A stretch of 64,000 nt of DNA from NCBI GenBank assembly GCA_009602725.1, contig WELB01000010.1, positions 100,071 to 164,070 of the forward strand, in the 5' to 3' direction. Shown piece after piece: positions 44,219-56,224 of the stretch. The notes below the pieces were generated by a model that saw only the letters and a list, made by a program, of their open reading frames with translations, had not been told where the DNA came from and searched no databases. Origin of the DNA: Spirogloea muscicola (Eukaryota > Streptophyta > Zygnematophyceae > Spirogloeales > Spirogloeaceae). Made by a program: the position numbers and the translations under genes. The number at the start of each line of letters is the position of its first letter. Position 1 is the first letter of the stretch.

Positions 44219-46692
44219 TTACAGTTTCGAGTCAAGGGTAGCTCTTGATTTACTAGGATTTGAGCTGCTGACTGCCTTTTCTAGCCCTTCTTCCATAATC
44301 ATTCTCAATACACTAACGCCGCGCTCCACAGATAAGTTGACCTGGAAGTCAAGGACAAGTGGATACTCAGCACAACAGGACTTCACAGAGTAGTCTGTCA
44401 AGTAGCCACTGGCTTGCCTTCTGATCAGATCAGAAAGGCAGCAAGCAGCTTGTCAAATGACAGGGCTGCTGCTTTAATTACTTCTGGTGCCACAAGCAGG
44501 CCTTTGCATTGGCAGGAAACACTCCATGGCTGGTGCACTAACCAATTCTCTACTGGTCTTATCAAACTTCTGTAGCACGTATGCAGCCGCCTCCATGCTT
44601 CCTGGAGGCCTCCCGATCCCTGTAAATGAATGCAGCATACAATTTCATTTTTCACATTGGCAAATTCTGGCTGCCAGAGACTTTAAGTAAGCTTGTTGAG
44701 CATCGGCGCGCAAGATGCTCACCTATTCGTATTCTTGGAAAGTCCTTGCTGGACTTCAGGTGCTGAATTATACTCCTCATCCTGCACACCAGATCAGGAG
44801 CAGCTAGGTGGAAATTAGAGACATGGGCTTCAGATTGCCTGCGGAACCTGCGTGCAGATGGTTATCATGCTAGAGCATGGTAGGCAGACTCTGTAATACA
44901 CCACTTTCTGTCAAGCAGATCACGAACATCCCTGCCCAGATCCAGCCATGAGTTGGACCCTACATAGCCCCCATTGCCAAGCACCTCGTTGCAGATTCCA
45001 GCTGAGTTTAATGATCTTCCACCCAAGCTTATCACAGACACTCATTCTCAGGCCTTCAAATTGCTCCGAGCTTCAACTGCTCGACTTCTGAACTTGGAGT
45101 AATCTCATCCACTACAGTATTCTTCCATAGTTGTGGTGCATGGCCTCCACTGGGATGTATGAAAATTCTCACCCATTGTGGCCACCATGGCCGCCCTTTG
45201 GCAGGAGCTTCAGTGTGCCCGTCGCTAGGTCCAGATCGTCATACATCTGTACAAGTCAAAGAAGACAGGTAATTGCATTGGGCTAACACCTGAGGACAAA
45301 TACAATCCTCTTGTGAAGCAATTATGAAGCATACACCTGATGTCAGGAAGCTTGACTTGCTCAACTCACCACCAAGACTCGCTGTGTCGGAATCTTGAAG
45401 TAAGAGGCAAGAGGTGCCACCTGGCAGCAAAATGGCGTGCCAAGCTTCAGACTAGCACTCAGCTCTCTGAGACTAGCCTGTTTAAGTTCGTCATGTCCAG
45501 CTGTCCGCGTAAGTCCTATCAACCAGCAAACAAGGGACTTCTCTCTGACACTAGCAGCATGTCACAGCATGGAGGATGCAGGGGATGCTGCTGACAAAAA
45601 AAAAAGTTCGTTTTGTTAACATTTCTTGAGAGATATCTGCATGTATGCTCCCAATGCAGCACCTTCTCCTCAAAATGATAGCTAAAGAATCATTTCTACA
45701 GACCGCGGCAAACAATGCCAGGAGCCAAGTCGGGGCACTCGTACCGACTCTCCACTAAGATTCATGTACGTCTGGGGCTTGGCCAGCAGCACCGGCGTCC
45801 CACAGATGCGGCCTGCACCGGCCAGCTACACAGCCCAGCTACACAGGTGAAGAGAACACATGCAGAGCCCTGAGCCCATTAAATCCCAGGATCGTGAAAA
45901 AGGATCTGACAGGATACACATTGTCAGTACGGCAGGTGCACAAAGAGTGCACAGAAGGTCACAGTGGCACCAAAGTCTGCACAAGTGCTCAACACCGGCT
46001 CCACTGCAGGTTGCAGGGGTTCGGTGCTGGGGGCTCACGCACCCTTCCCAATCAGCGCTCGGCTCTGAACTGCACTCAAGCTGATGCCCTCGGCACGCGC
46101 AATCGCGTCCACCATCTCGTAACCGACCTGCCGATGCATCAGCCGCAAGCAAGGGCAGTTTTAAGTGCCGGCACGGCGACACTGCCAGCAGCATGGAGCA
46201 CAGTCCCTCAGCACTTGGGATCCCGCTCGCGAAGCTCAATCGCAGTCATAACGAGGTCTTGTTGATTGCGTCGCAGTCAGTAAGACCAAGAGTGGCCTGG
46301 AGCGAGGAGCATGCCAGGCTAAGCCTTGATGGAGGGTTGCCAGGCCCTGACTGCCGCCGGCGCGGGGGCGGGCATGCCTTCCTAGGCCCTGGACATGGAG
46401 CCCTGTGACGACTAGGCTCGTCTGCGGGTGCGGCGCGGGAGGCGGCAGGGGCCCACGTTGTGGCGCGTGCCGTCGAACTTGGCGCCGGGGTTGCCGAGGC
46501 CCACCAGCAGCCACGGCCCGGAGGCAGCGGCGCCGCCCGGCGGCGGCGCTAGTGGCGAGCCGCCGCCTCCGCCGCCNCGGCGGCGGCGCCGGCGGCGCCC
46601 GGCGGCGGCGAAAAAAAAAAGCGGCAACGGGCGCCGCGGCCGCCGCCGCCGCGCAGCAGCAGCGCCGGGGCGGCGGTCGCGGCCGCCGCCAT
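44219..46692 (-). CDS. PTH: Peptidyl-tRNA hydrolase (Pth family)
   Basis: Pth cleaves peptidyl-tRNAs that drop off ribosomes. The N-terminal Ala/Arg-rich extension suggests an organellar form. Minus-strand exons are 46692-46457, 46127-46043, 45812-45745, 45420-45370, 45246-45173, 44781-44723, 44619-44543 and 44341-44219. Family motifs appear in order. LLVGLGNPGAKFDGTRHNVG contains the catalytic His region. LLAKPQTYMNLSGESV holds the conserved Asn, VMYDDLDLATGTLKL follows, and KGGHGGHNGMRSI holds the catalytic-site His and Asn. RIGRPPGSMEAAAYVLQKF and a helical end (VLRMIMEEGLEKAVSSSN) close the protein. Exons 2-8 close in phase. Exon 1 as given is one base out of phase between the ATG and the GLGNP motif. 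It contains a ten-base homopolymer (46611-46620) and an unresolved base (46577), so a sequence error is likely. Expected length is about 257 residues. Confidence 0.93.
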
Positions 46693-46794
46693 CGCGGCGA
46701 GGGGGGGCAAGTTGGTGTGCTTAAACCCTGAGCCCTAGGTGGTCGCCGATCCGCCGTCAGAGCCCGCGATGCCGTTGCCAGCCACCCCGTCATT

Positions 46795-47165
46795 TCGTTA
46801 GAGTGTGTAGTGTGAGTGTACCCTCTCTATTGGGCTGGCCTCTAACAGCCATTGATTGTCTTACGTTGAGAGAGCTGTAACCTTGTGGGCTAAGCCTTGT
46901 TCGTTCCTTCTGGGCTGGCTTGCCGAAAGAAAGTGCTCGCCCATGAGGGACTGGCAAAGCCAGCCCAAGAAGAATGGACAATGTCCAACGCCAAAGGAAG
47001 AGGTGCCGAAAAGGGACTACACTACAAACCACGGCAAAAAACACACGACGATGCAAAGGGAAGCTCAGTACCCGCGAGTGAGCAACATCAGGTCGAAATC
47101 GCTGGCTGCAGGGAACGAGGCACTCCACCGAGCCTGTCACGGCCACTACCCTGCATTGGTTGAGC
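46795..47165. repeat. Class A LINE tails in both orientations
   Basis: A sense class A tail lies near 46820-46870 (GGGCTGGCCTCTAACAGCC). A second sense start near 46908 runs straight into an antisense copy at 46925-46985 (GGGACTGGCAAAGCCAGCCC). An ORF end on the minus strand follows near 47065-47100. No usable frame remains. Confidence 0.7.
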
Positions 47166-47752
47166 TGTTTCACAGCCCTCGCCGCTTCGGAAAAGCTGCT
47201 GACTCTGATGCCAGACGTTGTGTCGGGGTGGAAGTTGTCATAAGGATACTGTTGTTCTCAAAGCCTCAGACATGCATGCCCACTACACACCATCCACGAC
47301 AACAGGCCGCGGCGAGCGCAGCCCACGTGACAGCCGGCGTCAAACATGAGCGCAGCCAGAGCCAGGACACATTGCTGTCGACAGCGGCAGGGGTGGCTGT
47401 GACTGGACCCTTGCCCACATTGGTTTTGCGCCAAGTGCTGCGCATCTGGGAGGGCCATGAGCCTAAGCGGATGTGTGGGTTGCTGAACTCCACGTTTGTG
47501 TTCAAGAGCTCGCCATCGTCATCAGGCGCATGGACGGCGCTGACTTCAAGCAGGGTCGCAGCGCAGGCCCAACAGCCCCCTGCTGGATGCGAATGGGTTG
47601 CTGCTGCTAGACTTGCACGAGGGCCAGCAGCTCTCGCACCGAAAGCTCGACGCACCTGCGGCTGGCCAGTGCAGCTAAAGCGGCATCAGTTTGGCTTCCA
47701 CGACACCGTCGCCCCGAGCCCAGGGTCTGCCCAGTACGCCGCCAGCGTCCCA

Positions 47753-49214
47753 ATGGTGCCGCGCACGTCCTCTGAAGATGATGCCGTTGGTGGTGCCGGG
47801 AATGGGGCGCCTGAGGAGCAGCCCGCCACCGGCAGGGGCCCCAATGAGGCGCAGACGCTGCTGCTGGAGGTGCATGGCTTCCTTTGCGACGGGACGCAGC
47901 AGCCACGGGCACTGCTGCAGCCATGCCGTCTAGCGGAACTCCACCGCTTAGCTGCACCCTGACCCATTTCACCTTCAGGGCGCGCGGTATGGCGACGAGC
48001 CCGACGTGGCGGCGGCGCTGGCGGCAGGCGCACACGCTGATGCCGCCGACAGCCTCGGCAGGACAGGTGGCGAGTTGGGCAACCCTCTGCCTCTAAGCAG
48101 CTGCTAGTCGGCAGCAGCTGCGATGAGTACCCTGACAGCGCCACTTCTGGTGCTGCCCTGACGCGCCTGCAGCGCTGCACATGGCCGCCGCCAATGGCAA
48201 TACCACCATCGTGCGGCTTCTCTTGGGTAGCGGCCAAGCGGTAGGTGAAAGCCACATCTGCATTCCGCTTTGGTCGGCTGAGCTTCGCTTCAGTGCTCAG
48301 CAGGCCAGGCGGGAGCACGCTCGTCAACATCCACAACTGTCCTAACGTCTGTCGCTAATCAAGATCTGTTCTTTGATGCCCGACTCTGCCACCGCAGGAC
48401 GTCGGTGCATGCAATCTAGAAGGCTCCACAGCCCTTCATTGGGCCGCCCTCAACGGCCACCAGCAGGTGCATCTGCAGTCTACACCTGTCGCTGGCCTGC
48501 ACAGGACATGCATGTTCACCTTATGCTGCAACTGAAGGGCCACAGCAGCTAGTGCTGTGTCTGCTGACTTGGAACTTGGTCGTCAACTTGGCAACACACC
48601 ACAAAGCCACCTAAGTGAGTCTCCGGGAATGTCGGTGCAATCTAACAGACTGAGCCACTGCAGGTGGTGGAGCTGCTGATTGAGCAAGGTGCGGACCCGG
48701 CCGCTCTCAATCGGTAAGCGCCTTGGTCCACTTTTCCCAGGTCAGAGAAGGGGGTTGGTGACTGGTCAAAACATGCATGCAGCATCCTCGCAGCCCCAGG
48801 TTGCCCAGGTCTCTTGCTTGAAGTAGATTTTCAAGTAGATGGGCTTTGTTGTGCCGCTTGCATGCTGTCTCGGTGACTTGCCACCTCAAGAGGGTCAGTC
48901 AAGTGATGAAAAGGAGCAGGACAATCAAGAATTCGGCACTGCCGCTGCTAGCTTGATAGCTCCTGTCAGCGAGGGGCTGTCTCTACTTGTCATTAAGAGC
49001 CTGGAAGGCCATGGTCCCCAATGTGCCAAAAATAGAGTTTGTCATCTGCCTGATGTGCTGCAAGTGGATTCTATGCCACAGGCACGAGAGGACACCCGTG
49101 GATGAGGCCCTCAGCCAGGGCCACGCCGCGCTTGTGCAGGCCATCGACCTTGCTCTTGCGGCCCGCAGCACCAGCAGCCTACAAGTTGAGAGCCATGCTG
49201 ACCTAATGCCTTGA
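47753..49214 (+). CDS. Small ankyrin-repeat protein (Yar1-like in layout)
   Basis: Six exons close in phase to 174 residues: 47753-47869, 47979-48066, 48173-48240, 48398-48466, 48664-48713, 49082-49214. After an acidic N-terminus comes EAQTLLLEGARYGDEPDVAA, then ankyrin repeats: GRTALHMAAANGNTTIVRLL, GSTALHWAALNGHQQVVELL and IEQGADPAALNRHERTPVDE. A last helix pair (ALVQAIDLALAARS) follows. Ankyrin repeats bind proteins. The small size with an acidic start resembles Yar1, the chaperone of ribosomal protein Rps3, but there is not enough to name it. No catalytic domain is present. Confidence 0.85.
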
Positions 49215-50412
49215 TCTTCACAGCCTGAATACAGAGCACTTCCTACAGACCTAGAAGCACGTGCAGGTCAAGCAAGTAGGCCGTAATCTTAGTCCAGTTC
49301 AACTTGGTGGAGACATTCTATACTGCAAGTTTCCAGGGCCGCACTGTAAACTGCGAGCCCTGCGTGTGGATGCGGTTGCAGCATTAGATGCAACATACAG
49401 GCAGACTTAGACTCTTCTCGCATCTTCTATGTCAAAGGCTGCACATTGCGCATAATGAATGCAAACTCTTACTGTGTATGTCCTCAGACAAAGCCAGCTG
49501 TAACTGCACTTCAAGCACCCATGCGTGATTTGTCACTTCTACAGCGATTGTACTTGCTTGTGACAGCAACAATATGTGCATAATGGTGTGACAATCACAT
49601 CTAACGAGTGCACAGTAGCTCTCGTGGAAGCTGTGAACAAGTTTAAGCATTCTCTGATCGTAGTTGCCGGTCGAGCACAGGGCTGTATTACAAGCACTGC
49701 TGCAAGGGCACCTTTAGCCAAGATAGGCTCTCACAAAGTACAGTTCCGAAATGCACACATTGCAGCACTACAATGCCTGTGCTTGAGTCGCTGCAATTTA
49801 GCAGTGCCTCAGCCTTGCTGTAGTCTGTCCTCGGCATGCAAACAAGAGGTGAGCAGTGGAGTGGATTTCGCCTGCCAGGCCAGATTTATGCAGATGATAT
49901 GTCACACTACAGCCAACCCAAATGCCATGATCGTCAATCATGGTTTTTCTGCAGCTTTCTTGACTCTGACAATGACAAGATGCGAGCATGTTCAAGGCGC
50001 AAAACCTCCTTACAAAGTTCATGAGCGAGACCCTACGGCTGAAAGATTCTACATGTTCCCCTGAAAAGCTTAATTTGTAGCAAGGCTGCAGCAGCTCCAC
50101 CACTTCAGCTTCTACATTTTGACAGTGAAGTCTACGACAAGCGCTCAACTTGTATAGACAACGCTGTCATTCTTCTTGCATGAGAAAGTTTGAATTGAGA
50201 TCCGGTTTCGTGTATGGGTTTTCCCCAGCATGCGCAGCATGGCCTCAGCCGCTGCCATGCCTTTATGTAACTGCAATGCTCATTGAAGTGTGTTGCATGC
50301 CACTGAAAAGTTTGCGCTTTGAGGATTTGTATGCTTTCTTCTTGCTCATATTGACTGTACCTCCATTCCGCGGTGTGATTCTTGGAGTGACCCAATAGTA
50401 GTGAGAATCAGA
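49215..50412. other. Long AT-richer spacer between convergent genes
   Basis: This 1.2 kb stretch has only short frames on both strands and no LINE tail. It should contain the 3' UTRs of the ankyrin and CCCH genes. Confidence 0.4.
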
Positions 50413-50582
50413 TCAATCGACCTTGCCATCATGCAGGTACTCACACCTTGAACCATTGCGGCACCCGCTGGGCGTGCAATAGAAGGCGCACGGCCTTTTC
50501 GAACCCCGCCCCCGCCCGCCTCTTCCACCAGGCTCGGGCTGCCAGCCCCGCCGCTGCTGCTGCTGAGGTTGCTGCTGCCGCC

Positions 50583-50620
<38 letters not shown>

Positions 50621-51365
50621 AGTTGCTGCTGCTGCTGCTGCTGCTGCTGCTCTATGTGCTCGACCAGGGAGCGAGGAGGAGCGCCATTCTCACCTACTCC
50701 AACCGGAAGGGAAGCATGCTGCTCGTGGAAGTGCGGATGCATAGGAGGGTAGGGGAGAAGAGGAGGGGGTGGCGCCCCTGCACCAGGGCCCATGCCCAGC
50801 GAAGCAAAGGCATCCAGTCGGGGTGCGGCGCTGAGAGGCTGCCCAGATCGCCCGACACCGCCGGGCAGGCTCAGCTCCCACGGGCGGAGCTGCTCAAGCT
50901 CTGCCACTGGCCCTCGCTGCACATACATGGCCTCTTGCTGCTGCTGCTGGTGCCGCTGCCGCAGGGGATGTTGCACCAAGAGCAAGTCTAAATGCTGCAG
51001 GCCAGGCCCGGGTGGGGGCCTGGCCTGGGGCCTGCCGGCATCGTGGAACCTGACGCCCATTGGAGCTGGCGGGTGGCCGACGTAGATGTCGCCGCTGGTG
51101 GAGGGTGGCGGGTGGCCGATGTATGCGTCACCGTTATGGAGGTGCCGAGCAGGAGGAGGGCCCGGCGGCAATGGCGGCTGGAAGCCGGGCCGCAGAGAGT
51201 GACCTTGCGGCGCTGCTGCTGAGAGCAACTGGTGGGTGCTAGGAGCGAGCAGCCGCGCAGGATCACGTGCTGCCAACGTCGGAGTCATGTGATCAAGCAC
51301 ATCCGGCAAACGGGGCTGCAGCAAAGGCCGCCTGGCCTCAAGAGCAACAGGCAGCACATGCAATG

Positions 51366-51400
<35 letters not shown>

Positions 51401-51506
51401 GGCGGTGCTCGCATGGGGGGCGGTCCCGGCGGAAGTGGCGGAGGAGCAGATACCCACCCTTGCCCATGCGAACTGCTCGCCTGAGTGACGGCAGCGGCGG
51501 CAGCAG

Positions 51507-51537
<31 letters not shown>

Positions 51538-52899
51538 AGGGACGGCAGGAGCAGTGGCGGCAGCAGCAGCGGCGGCGGCTGCAGCAGTGACTGCAGTAGG
51601 TGGCAGCCTAGCGGGGCCTGTGGAAGGGCGCTGGAGCATGGCAAGCAGCTCGGCAGGGCTGCCAGGCCCGGCCGCATGTGGCTGGCTCGCCAGCGCGCTG
51701 ACGAACGCCGGGTCGCTGAGGAGCTTCACCAGCAACTCATGGTCATACTCTTGGCCGCCTGACAGCGGAGCCGCTGCAGCTGGCGCCACTGTAGCAGCCA
51801 CCGAGGCAGCAGGACTGGCTGCAACCACAGCGGCACTGGTTACAGCAGCAGTATCATCCCCGTCAGGCTCAGGTCCTTCGTCGTCATCAATCGGCACGGG
51901 GCTGATAATCGGCGTCGCAGTGTCGTCCTGTGGCGCCTGGGCCTCCTCCGGCTCGGCGGGGCTGCAGGCACAGGCAGCGCCAGCATGCACGCGTGACGGC
52001 TGAGCCTGAATCTCCACCTCCCATCGATCATTCCTCTCTAGCATTACTGGCAGCCGTGTGGTGCAGGCAACCGGCGCGCTACGGGATGACGCACCTACCT
52101 GGCGGGAATGGAGGACTCGCGTGGGTAGACCGCCTCGAAGATCCGCTGCTCTCGCTCCCGCTGCAGCCGTGCCTCGTCGCTCTGGTCCCCGGCGGCTACC
52201 ATCCACTCCGCTTCCAGCGCGACCTGATTCACGAGCGCGAGACCGCGGCGCCAAGCTAAAGTGGCGCTAGCGCGCCGCAGCACAGCAAGCGTAAGGGCGG
52301 CCTGTCGCCATGACGGACTCACGAAACTGCAGGCACCACTATGTGCAGCCGCTCCGCAGAAAGCAGGCAGGTGAGTCACTGACCATGTTAGGGACTCGCC
52401 ATGCAACAGCGGCGGTAGTCTGTGCCACGGTATTAGCAACGCCGCTGCCCAGCGAGGGCTTGCCAAAGCCCGGCGGCAGACTCTCCACGAGCAGCTTCTG
52501 CTTCTGCTGCAGCAGGTGCTGCGTGACGCCAGCCAGCACCGGCGCGTCCTCCGCGAGGAAAAGCCGCACCTGCCAATGTCGCACGGGCGTGAAGCCTCGT
52601 CTCGTCAACATCTCAGCGTCAGAGTCGCCATGGACATCCGAGAAGCACGTATCGCTCGCTTGCTGCCTCTGTGGCTGCGGCGTCGGCAGCACGGACACCA
52701 TGCACAGCGGAAGGTCAGGGCAGCGCAGGCGCGGCAGCGGGCTCGCCGCCACCTGGGTGAGGGCCGACGACCAGGAGACCCGGCGGACGCGGGCGCGCTT
52801 CGCTGGCTGCGGCTGGGGCAACGGGGGCCCCGCCACGGGAAGCCCTGGCGGAGCGTGCCCCAGGAGGCCCGCCCCAGCCGCACTGGCGCTGGGCTGCAT
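50413..52899 (-). CDS. Plant-type CCCH zinc-finger protein (AtC3H6-like), polyQ/polyA rich
   Basis: Three blocks match the plant CCCH-6/30 type: RVSWSSALTQVRLFLAEDAP (N-terminal, joined over intron 1), ALEAEWMVAAGDQSDEARLQ with EAVYPRESSIPAR, and a C-terminal CCCH finger (CAFYCTPSGCRNGSRCEYLH). Exons on the minus strand are 52899-52753, 52569 to about 52390, 52255-52099 and 52033-50413. The end of exon 2 is not resolved. A YDHELLVKLLSDPAFVSALA segment resembles one found in these proteins and in LUMINIDEPENDENS. The large last exon has Ala runs, several Gln runs and Pro-rich PPLPPGPPP words, so most of the protein should be disordered. The family is nuclear and thought to act in RNA metabolism or gene control. 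The start is next to a GGC run and an unresolved base (52929). Confidence 0.85.
50575..50655. repeat. CTG/CAG trinucleotide tract
   Basis: CTG repeats on the plus strand encode two Gln runs in the last exon of the CCCH gene. A second tract of about ten units lies at 51367-51400. Such tracts often vary in length between individuals. Confidence 0.9.
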
Positions 52900-52974
52900 G
52901 CCAAGCACGCCGCCGCCGCCGCCGCCGANCTCCGTCCGTTACTTTGTGCGTGCCATGTCTCAACCACCTTCTGC

Positions 52975-53125
52975 TCAATTGTGGCTGCTGATCTCAAAAG
53001 AGCGGCTGTAGAAGGCCAGCCAGATGCATATAGGTGTTCTGCCTGGCTGTCTCAGTCTCTCATGTGACAGAAGACGAGATAGGTATGCAAGTAGCCTCAA
53101 TACCCATCGTGAGCGAGTCTTCTGC
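52975..53125 (-). repeat. Class D LINE tail, diverged
   Basis: The minus strand reads GGGTATTGAGG, ACACCTATATGCATCTGGCT, TCTACAGCCGCTCTTTTGAG and ATCAGCAGCC, in the class D order. It lies directly upstream of the CCCH gene start and so could overlap its promoter. Confidence 0.65.
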
Positions 53126-53660
53126 ACCCTCTACTAGACAAGGCCTACCAGTCCTCAGAGCTATGCAGGTTATATCAAGAGTAGCACAACAGACTCTCAC
53201 AAGGCGCTAGAGTTTAGGGGTAGAAGGTTTGACATGAGAAGATCCTTCCTCACATGCTCTCAAGAGTCTCTAGTGATATGCAACAAAGAATTACCTCAGA
53301 GACCTTCCTGGTACATGAAGGCAGCATCCTCGTACATACATATACTCGAATTCAATAGTGCTAGGCTATACAAGGACAGTGTAATAGCTTGCTATCATCC
53401 TGAGATACTGTGCAGTATTGAGCAGCCTAAAGCAGTGGAAGCGTTTCTCTCAGGGCTCAGGTTTATACTGTACATGGCGTTGGTGGACTCCTTACTACTC
53501 CATGATACAAGGAAAAGGAATGGGAGAAGAGTCGTCCCCTTTCCCCTTAGTGAACAGAGAGCGCCCTATGCCTTGGCACTCGTAGCTATTGAGTGGTTCA
53601 TCATCTGGCCGCGCTTCCTGTTCATCCACCCCGGTTCTGAGTTAGCGAATCTGACCCCTT
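53126..53660. other. AT-richer stretch with an unmatched frame
   Basis: A plus-strand frame at 53234-53665 (143 codons) has no ATG context or domain I recognise. Base composition is lower in GC than the surroundings. I make no gene call. Confidence 0.3.
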
Positions 53661-54515
53661 CGTAATTTGGCCCCTTCGGACCCTGTTTTTGGGCTGGCCT
53701 CTCACAGCCCTAGCTCTCAGTGGGAGGGGCCACTTACTTTCTTTTGTTAACTTTGGATTCCGTTTGGTCTAGCCCCATTCATCGCATTAGCTTCTGCACA
53801 AGGGTAGTTCCATGCTTTTGCGCCTTTCAGCCCTTTCAGACCTTGTACATTCCTCTGGGCTGCCCTTTCACAGCCGCTAGGCGAGCACTTCTCCCTTTCA
53901 AGCCATACGTGCGGCGTCTGGGCGTGGTCACCACCCCCCAGGGCGGTGGGCCTCGTCTGCTCTTGGACGTGGTACTGATTGACGCACACAAGGCTGGCGC
54001 ACCAACGTCAACCGTGTCTGGCTGGGCCACGTCCAGCGCGGAGCGCAAGAAGGAGCGACACTACCAGGACCATCCTCGAGGGGACCATCCTTACCCGTGT
54101 GCCATGGATATCTACGGAGGCTACGGCGTGAAATGGTCCTCCCTGATCCAACATCTGGCCCGGCTGGTTGATGTGCGCCGTCGAAGTGGGGGGGGGCAGC
54201 TTGGGCCACTCCAGCATTCCGCAGGCCTTAGTTGCATACTATAGAATGCGGCTCTCGCTTAGTTTGCAGCGCTCGCAAGCATTGGCTCTTCATCAGCTCT
54301 TTCTTGGCGGCGCTCCAGCTCCAAGTTAGCTTGTCAGATTAATTTGTGCTCGCCCGTGGGTACTAATCTCACCTTAGGCACCTTACTTAAGGTCTCCGTA
54401 GTATGTAGCCTTTGTTAAACTGCCCTATAGACTCTGCCTGAACAATGTATTGGCTTGAATTGGCCTCCCATTCATTTCATGCGCCCCGCGCGCCTTCTCT
54501 CTTTCACAGCTGTTG
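53660..54515 (+). mobile_element. LINE fragment: class A tails, endonuclease end, class B tail
   Basis: Class A tails lie near 53690-53740 and 53855-53900. The ORF fragment that follows reads VRRLGVVTTPQGGGPRLLLD and VVLIDAHKAG (endonuclease core). It continues with AERKKERHYQDHPRGDHPYP, AMDIYGGYGVKWSSLIQHLA and an end module, partly cut. A class B tail runs from about 54350 to 54505. Confidence 0.85.
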
Positions 54516-54559
54516 CCGTAAATTGGAAGAGCTGTTCCTTTCGTGAGGAGCAATGCACT

Positions 54560-55170
54560 GTCTCGACTTCGATCCTTGTCAGTCTTTCGCGGGCTGGCTT
54601 CTCACAGCCCTTGCCCCCATTTGGGAGAGCCACTTCCCTTCGCACTCAATCGGTCCCACTCGTCGATCACGCGCACCGCGCGCCTTTCCCCCCGCCAGCC
54701 CGCCAGCCCCGCCAGTCCGCCGACGCCGCCACCGCCGCCACAGCTGCCGCGCTCGACGCCGCCACAGCCGTTCCATAGAAGCCAGCCGGCGATGCCGCCG
54801 CCGTCGCCGCCGCCGCGGCCGCCGCCGCCGCCGGGGCTCGGGGTGAGGGCCAGGGGGGGAGGGGGGGCTGCCTCTGCGCGCCCTCGATTTGGTTGAGCAT
54901 TCGAGGGGGCGACGTGACGCCTGATCAACGAGTGACCAATTGATCCTCGTGCTGACTCCCGGATGCTCCTCAGTTGTACTTGGAATGCCAAAGAGCCTTC
55001 CTCCACCTCGGCTGCAGGGCCGGCCAGGCAAGGGAAGCGCAAGGGAAGAAAAGAAGAAAGCGGCTGCTGATATGAAAGAATCGGCTGTGAAATGCCAGCC
55101 AGATGCATACAGGTGTTCATGACGGAGCCAAAGGCTAGGCAGACAGGGCGCCCTCAATACCCCCGTGTCA
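54560..55170. repeat. Class A tail (+), GC-rich block, class D tail (-)
   Basis: A sense class A tail lies near 54590-54640 (GGGCTGGCTTCTCACAGCCC). A GCC-rich block at 54690-54850 with no supported gene follows. A short LINE piece (minus) lies at 54955-55030. A class D tail on the minus strand lies at 55165-55045. Confidence 0.65.
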
Positions 55171-55199
55171 GCAGTAGGAAGTCAGAAGTCAGGGAAGAA

Positions 55200-56120
55200 A
55201 GGAGGCAACCGAGAAAGGCTGCCTGCGCCGTCTGTTTAAGTGACCGGCAGCCCAGGCCGCCCATAAGTGTGGGAAGGGATGCCTGCAGGGAGGATGAAGG
55301 TGAGGGGAAGGATGGGTGTTGAATCAGGGAAGCCAGGGTTTGCAGGAGGGAGGTGTCGAACTCCTTGTACAGCTCGCCCACCATGTCCGCAGGGCACGCG
55401 GTCGGCCTGGCGGCCCCGGGCAAAGAGCGAAAATATGCCGACCACCCGGTTGGTGACGAAATTGCGGCCCTGGTGATCAACGTCCACTGGGCTTTCGGCA
55501 GCCGCTGGCTGGATCTCCTCCAGCGGCTTGCCCGTCAGGCCATGGACTGGCGGCCGGGTCTGCCAGGGGCGCTGCCCGGCTTCAACGCCGCCGGTTCGCT
55601 CGCCCAAGTCTTCCGCATGCGTCCGGCACTGCTGGTGGCTGAGTGCTGCTTGAGCGCTGGCTGGAGCCTCCAGCTTTTAGTGTTTGAGACCCGCCCAGAT
55701 TGTGGGCACGCCTGTCATGATATTGTGTGTAGGCTAGGTCAACAAACAGCCATCTACTCTAGTCCTGTAAGCCTATTTTCTTAGCCCCTCTTAGCCCAGA
55801 GCTTCCTTTATGAAGCCCTATCCTGCACTATTATTTGCTTGAATAGTGTACTGGCTGGCTTTTCTTCCCTTTCGATCAAATATACGATATTTTTCTTTCG
55901 ATCTACACCACCGCGCGCCCTCGCTCTTTGGGAGGAGCAGTCTCTCTTTTTCATGTGCGGAGGCCCTACTTCTGCCCTGCTTCCATAGCGCCTCCTAGCC
56001 TTGGGCTTCGCCCTGTCAAGCCCCACTGTTTGCACTTCCCTCCCATTTGCATGATACAGTACAATCGCTAGCTTGGCCTCCCTTTCACATCATACACGCC
56101 CTCTCTATGCCAACTCTAGT
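55200..56120. mobile_element. LINE fragments in opposite orientation
   Basis: Minus strand 55430-55200 is a reverse-transcriptase-region remnant of class D type (near-copies at 57150-57420). Plus strand 55380-55625 is an ORF C-terminus (YADHPVGDEIAALVINVHWA, LARQAMDWRPGLPGALPGF). A diverged class B-like tail (GCTTGAATAGTGTACTGGCT, then CACCGCGCGCCCTCGCTC) lies at about 55820-55930. Confidence 0.65.
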
Positions 56121-56224
56121 CAAGGTTGGCCCTCGCCCCTCGGCCTGTTTGCAGCGTGCTCAGGCTAGTTAGTGTTCTGGTACCAGAAAGCTGGGCGAGC
56201 TCTAGTTGGTGGCAGAAGGGGAAA

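Noticed and set aside
46236-46793. A 185-residue minus-strand frame starting upstream of Pth
   Set aside because: It is in another phase than the GLGNPG motif and covers an intron; the spliced Pth model explains the sequence better.
50575-51400. A CRISPR-like or minisatellite array
   Set aside because: The repeats are plain CTG/CAG codon runs within an exon, without spacers.
51232-52003. Ala/Ser/Gly-rich plus-strand frames opposite the CCCH gene
   Set aside because: They are complements of the Gln/Ala/Pro runs of the minus-strand exon.
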